This document shows positions 61,650 to 64,000 of a stretch of 64,000 bases of DNA, piece after piece. Origin of the DNA: ZC4RG20 sp036381515 (GTDB taxonomy: Bacteria > Pseudomonadota > Gammaproteobacteria > Steroidobacterales > Rariloculaceae); NCBI GenBank assembly GCA_036381515.1, contig DASVCR010000114.1:30950-94949 (forward strand). Reading direction: 5' to 3'. Every line of letters begins with the position of its first letter. The stretch's first letter is position 1. The notes under the pieces were generated by a model. That model saw only the letters and a program-made list of their open reading frames with translations, did not search any database and was not told the origin of the DNA. A program made the position numbers and the translations under genes.

Positions 61650-63816
61650 GCTCGTCTACGTCGACGACGAGTACTACATCCACGCGACGTCGTCGCGCGT
61701 CGACGATCGCAAACGTGTACTGAAACAGGGCGACGCGTTCGCCGTCTTCGATCGGCTCGGCGACATCCATCCGTTCGGCCACGGCGGCCACGGGCTCTAC
61801 TACAGAGACACGCGCTTCCTGTCGCGGCTCGAGCTCTCGATCGGCGGGCGGCGGCCGCTGCTGCTGAACTCGGGCGTCACGCACGACACCGCGATTTTCG
61901 CGGTGGACCTCTCGAACGTCGATCTGCGCGACGGCGAGCGGGTCGTCACGCCGAGCGGCGAGATTCACGTGTTTCGCGGCACGCTCCTCTGGGAGCGGCA
62001 GTGCTTCCAGCAGATTCGCGTGACGAACTTCGGACAGGACGAGGTGCGCCTGCCGATCGCGATCGAGTTCGCCGCGGACTACGCCGACATCTTCGAGGTG
62101 CGGGGGCTCGCGCGAGCGCGCCGGGGGCGGGTGCTGCCGGCCGAGATCGGCGAGCAGGAGGTCGCGCTCGCGTACGAAGGCCTCGACGGCGTGATACGTC
62201 GCACGCGGCTCCACTCGACGCTCAAGCCGTCGGCGATCGCGGCCGACAGGATGTGCTTCGACATCACGTTGAGCCCCGGCGCCGAGGCGACGCTCGTCCT
62301 CACGATCTCGTGCGAGATCGGGCCCGCGAAGCTCGAGCCGCGCGCGTCCTTCGACGAGGCCGAGCGGCAGAACCGCCGGTCGCTCGAGTCGATCGCCCGC
62401 GACGAATGCCGCATCGAGACCGGGAACCCGCAGTTCAACGACTGGCTCTGCCGTTCTCTCGCCGATCTGCGCATGCTGATCACGCGCACGGACGACGGCA
62501 TCTATCCGTACGCGGGCGTGCCGTGGTACAGCACGATCTTCGGCCGAGACGGGCTGATCACCGGCCTGCAGACGCTTTGGGTCAATCCGAGCATCGCCCG
62601 CGGCGTCCTGGACGTGCTCGCGGCGAAGCAGGCCGACTCGCTCGATCCCGAGCGTGACGCGGAGCCCGGTAAGATCGTGCACGAGGTACGGCGCGGCGAG
62701 ATGGCGGCGCGGCAGGAGGTGCCGTTCGGGCTCTACTACGGCACGATCGACGCGACGCCGCTGTTCGTGATGCTCGCGGCCCGGTATTTCGACCAGACGC
62801 GTGACGTCGAGCATTTGCGCACGCTCTGGCCGCACATCGAGCGTGCGCTCGCGTGGATCGACGAGTACGGCGATCAGGACGGCGACGGGTTCGTCGAATA
62901 CTGCCGGAAGACGTCCCGCGGCCTTGCGAATCAGGGCTGGAAGGACTCGTTCGACAGCGTTTCGCACGCCGACGGCACGCTCGCGCAGGGGGCGATCGCG
63001 CTTTGCGAGGTCCAGGGCTACGTCTACGATGCGAAGCGGCGAGCCGCGAGGCTCGCGCGGGCTCTGGGCAAGGTCGCGCTCGCCGGGAAGCTCCTCGCCG
63101 AGGCCGAGACCCTCCGCGAGCGCTTCAACGAGAGCTTCTGGTGCGAAGATCTCGGCACGTATGCGATCGCGCTCGACGGCGAGAAGCGCCCGTGCAAGAC
63201 GCGCGCGTCGAACGCGGGGCATGCGCTCTATACGGGGATCGCGACGCCCGAGCGCGCGCGGCGCACGGCCGCGATGCTGATGGCGAAACACTGCTTCACG
63301 GGCTGGGGCGTGCGGACGCTGTCGCGCCGCGAGGTCCGCTTCAACCCGATGTCGTATCACAACGGCTCCGTGTGGCCGCACGACACCGCGCTCATCGGCG
63401 CGGGCTTTGCGCGCTACGGCTTTCGCCGCCAAGCCGTGCGGCTGCTGCACGCGCTGTTCGAGGCGACGCTCGCGCTCGACGAGCGCCGGCTGCCGGAGCT
63501 CTTCTGCGGCTTTCGGCGGCGCCGGGGACAGGGACCGACGCGATATCCGGTGGCGTGCCTTCCGCAGGCATGGGCGAGCGGCGCGGTCTTCATGCTGCTG
63601 CAGGCGTGCCTCGGCATCTCGTTTCACCAGGAGAAGCCCCAGATCCGCTTCTCGCAGCCGATGCTGCCGAAGTTCCTGCCGTGGATCCGGCTCGAGAACC
63701 TGCGCGTCGGGGCCGGACGGGTCGACCTGATGCTGCGGCGGCACATCCGGGACGTCAGCATCAACGTGCTGAGGAGCGAGGGGGACGTCGGCGTCGCCGT
63801 GCATCTCGAGCCTTGA
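61633..63816 (+). CDS. Amylo-alpha-1,6-glucosidase (glycogen-debranching-type) enzyme
   Basis: 727 aa. The N-terminal beta-sandwich (residues ~30-230) matches the GDE_N_bis type: DRLGDIHPFGHGGHGLYYRD, TRFLSRLELSIGGRRPLLL. The catalytic (alpha/alpha)6 barrel follows: GVPWYSTIFGRDGLITGLQ, ALAWIDEYGDQDGDGFVEY with QGWKDSFDSVSHADG, and MSYHNGSVWPHDTALIGAGF; Asp/Glu in the middle and last blocks are likely catalytic. Cytoplasmic; it removes alpha-1,6-linked glucose from glycogen-like polymers or acts on another glucoside. Translated with the GT4 gene through a 17-bp overlap. Confidence 0.9.
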   Translation: MSASRELVYVDDEYYIHATSSRVDDRKRVLKQGDAFAVFDRLGDIHPFGHGGHGLYYRDTRFLSRLELSIGGRRPLLLNSGVTHDTAIFAVDLSNVDLRDGERVVTPSGEIHVFRGTLLWERQCFQQIRVTNFGQDEVRLPIAIEFAADYADIFEVRGLARARRGRVLPAEIGEQEVALAYEGLDGVIRRTRLHSTLKPSAIAADRMCFDITLSPGAEATLVLTISCEIGPAKLEPRASFDEAERQNRRSLESIARDECRIETGNPQFNDWLCRSLADLRMLITRTDDGIYPYAGVPWYSTIFGRDGLITGLQTLWVNPSIARGVLDVLAAKQADSLDPERDAEPGKIVHEVRRGEMAARQEVPFGLYYGTIDATPLFVMLAARYFDQTRDVEHLRTLWPHIERALAWIDEYGDQDGDGFVEYCRKTSRGLANQGWKDSFDSVSHADGTLAQGAIALCEVQGYVYDAKRRAARLARALGKVALAGKLLAEAETLRERFNESFWCEDLGTYAIALDGEKRPCKTRASNAGHALYTGIATPERARRTAAMLMAKHCFTGWGVRTLSRREVRFNPMSYHNGSVWPHDTALIGAGFARYGFRRQAVRLLHALFEATLALDERRLPELFCGFRRRRGQGPTRYPVACLPQAWASGAVFMLLQACLGISFHQEKPQIRFSQPMLPKFLPWIRLENLRVGAGRVDLMLRRHIRDVSINVLRSEGDVGVAVHLEP

Positions 63817-63920
63817 GCGGCTCCGTCGGTCCCGCAAGAGGAGCCGGAGCTTACCGCCGATGCGATCGAACCGGGCCTGCACGGGGAATTGAGAAGGCCG
63901 CCGCTGCCGTGCACGCGCCG

Positions 63921-63976
63921 CTCCTCTTGCTTACCGAGAGGAGGGCGGCTATCGTTGCTCTCGGTAACCGAGGTTA
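63921..63976. promoter_or_regulatory. Overlapping inverted repeats upstream of right-edge gene
   Basis: CTCCTCT/AGAGGAG (63921-63927 and 63937-63943) and TTACCGAGAG/CTCTCGGTAA (63931-63940 and 63958-63967) share bases, so only one can form at a time. TAACC/GGTTA (63965-63976) follows. The cluster ends just before the ATG at 63983 and could be an operator or an RNA switch. Confidence 0.4.
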
Positions 63977-63982
63977 GCAGGC

Positions 63983-64000
63983 ATGAGCAGGCGGCCCGAT
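63983..64000 (+). CDS. Possible start of a gene cut by the right edge
   Basis: ATG followed by five sense codons (MSRRPD) before the sequence ends. Its position after the inverted-repeat cluster and 166 bp from the previous stop makes a gene start plausible, but the RBS (AGCAGG) is weak and nothing can be said of the product. Confidence 0.25.

Noticed and set aside
1..64000. tRNA or rRNA genes
   Set aside because: I looked for T-loop and cloverleaf patterns by eye in the intergenic gaps and found none; tRNAscan-SE would be the decisive check.

Overview
The window is GC-rich bacterial chromosome carrying about 50 protein genes, with no tRNA, rRNA, CRISPR array or transposase that I could recognise. 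TonB-dependent receptors, Tat/Sec-exported enzymes, periplasmic PQQ enzymes with cytochromes c, UppP and a REP-like palindrome cluster all indicate a Gram-negative. A pseudomonadote, probably a gammaproteobacterium of soil or water that degrades plant-derived or aromatic compounds, fits best. I cannot name the genus. Several families usually thought of as planctomycete-like (DUF1592/DUF1552, a TIGR02603-like haem domain, DUF1080) are also present.

Layout. 1-3.5 kb: a minus-strand operon (VOC protein, short MetE-like methyltransferase, DUF6152 fusion protein, NHL propeller running off the left edge). 3.6-13.1 kb: an aromatic-acid/H+ symporter, a TonB receptor, a secreted VOC protein with a dihaem cytochrome, a LigM/DesA-like tetrahydrofolate-dependent O-demethylase and a quinohaemoprotein dehydrogenase; this reads as uptake and oxidation of (methoxy)aromatics or alcohols. 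13.5-21.4 kb: a second TonB receptor, the DUF485/ActP acetate-uptake pair, UppP and a large protein of unknown function. 21.3-30.4 kb: two SDRs, a second DUF6152 fusion protein, a DUF1080 lipoprotein, an alginate-export-like porin, an FAD/NAD(P) protein and a three-gene DUF6152 operon. 30.5-40.6 kb: DoxX, a TPR-like protein, the DUF1592 lipoprotein/DUF1552/ankyrin trio, and another DUF6152 pair. 40.8-48.8 kb: a PVA-dehydrogenase-like propeller, a tannase/feruloyl-esterase-family protein, an ABC-F ATPase and a cytochrome/PQQ-dehydrogenase operon. 48.8-52.4 kb: REP-like palindromes, GlpK, ArgS. 52.4-59 kb: a PqaA-like protein, a two-finger PARP-type zinc protein translationally coupled to DNA ligase D, and a divergent Ku gene (bacterial NHEJ). 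59-64 kb: a sugar dehydrogenase of the Yli/GSDH type, then a glycosyltransferase/amylo-alpha-1,6-glucosidase operon that may be led by a small ORF.

Two things stand out. First, a recurring secreted protein family occurs at four loci: a DUF6152 module whose predicted mature N-terminus is His-His, and a second module with a G-x-W-E-G-D-T-L-V-V-D motif. The modules are fused at two loci and encoded by adjacent genes at the other two. Second, the NHEJ locus has a bacterial protein with two PARP-type zinc fingers, and a 25-bp or shorter ligD/ku divergent gap from which ku appears to be transcribed without a leader.
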